A DNA stretch of 64,000 bases from positions 28,920,911 to 28,984,910 of the forward strand of contig NC_052046.1 of assembly GCF_015832195.1 (NCBI RefSeq). The letters are read 5' to 3'. The translations under genes and the position numbers were made by a program. This document shows, one piece after another, positions 61,583 through 64,000 of the stretch. How positions within the stretch are numbered: the first letter of the stretch is position 1; each line of letters begins with the position of its first letter. The notes beneath the pieces were generated by a model. It was not told where the DNA came from. It saw only the letters and a list, made by a program, of their open reading frames with translations, and did not search any database. Source of the stretch: Motacilla alba alba. Lineage: Eukaryota > Chordata > Aves > Passeriformes > Motacillidae.

Positions 61583-63177
61583 GTAAGAAATAGATTGACA
61601 CAATAAATATTTACCAAAAATATTTACCAATAAATATTTACCAAAATTCAAAGACTTTTTTCTTTTCTTTCTCCCAGTGGTCAATATAGTTTAGAAAAAT
61701 CTGGACTTTAAAGAAATGTCAAACTCCTAATCAACAATCGTAAGGAGTCAAAATCTATTCAATAAATAGTGTTGAAGCATTTGGGTGAAGTCTGTGAATA
61801 TATCTTTTTTCATCTATAGAGTAAGTTAATAGCAACAGCAGACAGTTTCTATAAAATAGATTTAGGAATTTGTCCCCTCCACTACTTTGATTTGATGTTC
61901 TGTATTACAGAAGCATATGGCTATAATATGGTCATTATTTTTGAGACTTGTTTTAGCCATTTTTATCTTGTAATTGAGCTTCAGAATCCAAAGTGCTAAT
62001 GTTTAGGTGCTCTTCTAATTTGAAAATAAAAAAATAAGTAAGCTGTTTCTAGCTCTCTGTTTTCTCAAATACATTCATCTAACTCTTCACATGGCAAAGT
62101 GGTAGAGTCCAGCAAGGACTGATGTGTTATGGCTTGTAAACTTTTTGTTTTCTGTCTTGCTGACCTTAATTGACTTTAGGAGATTTTAGGTTCTGCATTG
62201 TAATTATATATCTGTTCTATAATTCTTTTTAAAGTAACAAATAATTTTCCTTTGGTAAATGCAGCTTACGGAGTATATACTAAACTATAAACTCTTTTGG
62301 CTACAAAACTAGAAAGTTCTAATTCTAATGATCAGTATATACAGAAAAACTTTTACCATTGCCCACCACTGCCAGCCAAAATATGAGAATGTTATATTTG
62401 GCAGAGTCCTCTAAGCTGCAAGTGCAACTCTTGGGTTTTTTATGTGGTGTAAAAATCGAGTTTGATATGTAATTACTCTTGGAATTTAAGGAAGAAAACT
62501 GCTCTTTTAGGGAAAGCAATTGTTTGTAAATTACCTAAATACGGCTTGTAATAGAAAGTGATATATAAAAGTAGTATATTAAAATGTAGAAAGACACTGA
62601 AGATTCAAATCTCTTTTTGTTGACTTAGTGAGAGAGAATGGAGGTCCCAACATATCCAGCTAGGTTAGCCTCAAATATCTTGTTCCCATGAGTTAGCCAC
62701 CTTTTAGAATTGCCCTTTTCAATTTGCCTCTGTACTTGCTACTCTTTCCTAATTGCCTTTTAAATATCTTTGTAATGTTCCTTTCCCTTTCCCTCTTCCC
62801 ACATTTATTGCTGTATATAGAAAATTTGTCTAGAGCAGCTCTTTAACCTCCCATTCTTTGATAAAAGGTATTTTGAGATGCTTTTATCTTTATTTGTTTT
62901 TTCTAAAAAATTGCTTTTAAATACATGTGCAATATTTACACTCTTGTGGTGGTTAGGAAACCTCACGGGTTTACATAATTTTGAGGACCAGCACATTCCT
63001 TTTTTGATTTTGTTGATCCCTTGACTGTAGACATTAAACATAATCTTTCCTACTGCCCACCATTTCTTTTTAAGCACAGATGATTAAAAAGCATCTTCAT
63101 TCATTCACATAATTAATTCCATAGGCTCTTGTCTGAGTATTTATGCTCTAATTTCTTCCTGGAACAATTTTTTTTAG
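61583..63177 (+). other. Probable intron between exons B and C
   Basis: 1595 bp from GTAAGA to a T-rich acceptor (acaattttttttag). The AT-rich content has no recognised transposon; an imperfect triplication of 'aaatatttaccaa' lies near 61603-61645. A further small exon inside cannot be excluded because phase-2 exons would fit without disturbing the frame. Confidence 0.5.
61603..61645. repeat. Short tandem repeat, three copies of a ~16-bp unit
   Basis: The unit AAATATTTACCAA occurs three times with 2-4 bp spacers. Confidence 0.85.
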
Positions 63178-63276
63178 TTCCACAGGCTCTTTGTTCTTTA
63201 AGCAAGGATGCTCTGCCTCAGAATCTGTGAAATGTACTAATCTGAAACCTCAGTTTCCAATCAAAGAACTATTGAG
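63178..63276 (+). CDS. Internal exon of the same unrecognised gene (exon C)
   Basis: A 99-bp block after a T-rich acceptor and before GTATTT at 63277. Joined to exon B, the GA plus its first T gives an aspartate codon, followed by STGSLFFKQGCSASESVK and ending with KELL and two bases of the next codon. It is open in that frame, and its length of exactly 33 codons preserves phase 2. The donor is weaker than that of exon B. An alternative acceptor 8 bases later (ttccacag) would give an immediate in-frame stop, which favours the chosen one. No following exon was found before the end of the window. Confidence 0.5.
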
Positions 63277-64000
63277 GTATTTACTGAATTTTAAAATGGC
63301 AATAGCAAAGTTTTAACAGAGGTGTAATTAGATAAGCTGTATTAAAAATATTTCAAGCAATGTTGTCACCCTCTGTGAAATATCTCCTCAGTACAATCTT
63401 GTGAATTATAGTAATTTAGTGATACCAAATCTATTAGAATTCTTTGGTTGTAACAGAGACAAACAGTATTTCCTTGATAAAATGAGTGATATCAATCACT
63501 CATTGATAAAAAAATATTTTTTTTTCCTTGTTATGAATTTCCAAGAGGAAATAAAGAGAAAGTAGTCTGAACTGAAGACCTGGGCATGTATGAAGAATAT
63601 GTGATGAAGATTGGTCACAAGAAAAAGGGGTGCTGATATTTAATTAAATGTGTTTTTTATCCTTCTGTTTTGTACCTACATATTCAAATTTAGCTTCAAC
63701 ATTAAATACATTTGTATGTTTAATTATGCATTCAAAGACAAGGTAATGTTACATGGCATATTTCTGGTGAAAAAAGTGATAATTTCACTAGAGGCCATAC
63801 ATAATATCAAATGTTTTTAAAGTAGTTCTTGATGTGCTATTGATCTGTATCAAGGTTTTCAATAAAAGCATCTAAGTTACTACATACATATCAATGTGCA
63901 TGCTTCATATACAATATCAGAATTAAAGAACTCTGAAATATTAATAGAAAAATTATGACTCCATTTAATCTTCAAACTTCCATAAGTAATCCAAATGAAG
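63277..64000. other. Non-coding tail of the window
   Basis: No further exon joins exon C in frame. A perfect 10-bp hairpin lies at 63481-63504. This would be intron if the gene model holds. Confidence 0.45.
63481..63504. repeat. Perfect 10-bp inverted repeat
   Basis: AATGAGTGAT (63481-63490) and ATCACTCATT (63495-63504) form a hairpin with a 4-bp loop ATCA. The flanks carry direct TGATAAAA copies on either side (from about 63475 and 63504). Confidence 0.9.

Noticed and set aside
1..64000. tRNA, rRNA, snRNA, CRISPR array, bacterial operon or plasmid features
   Set aside because: I looked for these on both strands and saw no cloverleaf, conserved RNA motif, spaced direct-repeat array or operon-like run of frames; the repeat content points to a bird genome.

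Overview
This window looks like nuclear DNA of a bird, most likely a songbird. It is AT-rich and intron-poor in coding signal, and it carries CR1 LINE fragments together with endogenous retrovirus (ERV) LTRs of the kinds common in passerines. There is no bacterial, phage or plasmid gene organisation. The species assignment is inferred from remembered repeat families, since no search could be run.

Coding content is confined to the right edge. On the + strand at 60608-60753, 61430-61582 and 63178-63276 there are three exon-like open blocks. Each has an AG acceptor and a GT donor, and all three join in one reading frame; the two introns between them are both phase 2. I do not recognise the protein. 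If the model is right, at least the right end of the window lies inside a multi-exon gene, and some of the long non-coding stretch upstream may be intron.

The rest is non-coding DNA with transposable-element relics. (1) 2868-4480 is a CR1 3' part whose tail is split by a complete 494-bp solo LTR with a 5-bp target duplication. (2) 6236-6990 is an ERVL-type solo LTR. (3) 7774-9180 and 20337-21761 are two similar, ~1.4-kb solo LTRs of one family, each with its own 5-bp target duplication, so they are separate insertions. (4) 17948-18960 is a collapsed ERVL-like provirus (LTR piece, integrase-region relic, LTR piece), and 28319-28740 is a related LTR relic. (5) CR1 fragments lie at 19770-20015, 27553-27840, 32545-33005, 38705-39900, 51361-51420, 53228-53490 and 55740-55800. 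(6) 57000-59830 is a class I (gammaretrovirus-like) ERV relic on the - strand with LTR, gag zinc-knuckle, protease, RT and RNase H remnants, all broken.

Between these lie microsatellites (TTC, CTAT, TA, CAAA), a long T tract next to a G4-type motif, several exact or near-exact short tandem duplications (16-84 bp) and a few perfect hairpins. I found no tRNA, rRNA, CRISPR array or other recognisable RNA gene, and nothing that I can honestly call a new biological system. The most useful leads are the unidentified exons, the nested and paired LTR insertions, and the inverted-repeat cluster at 48649-48729.
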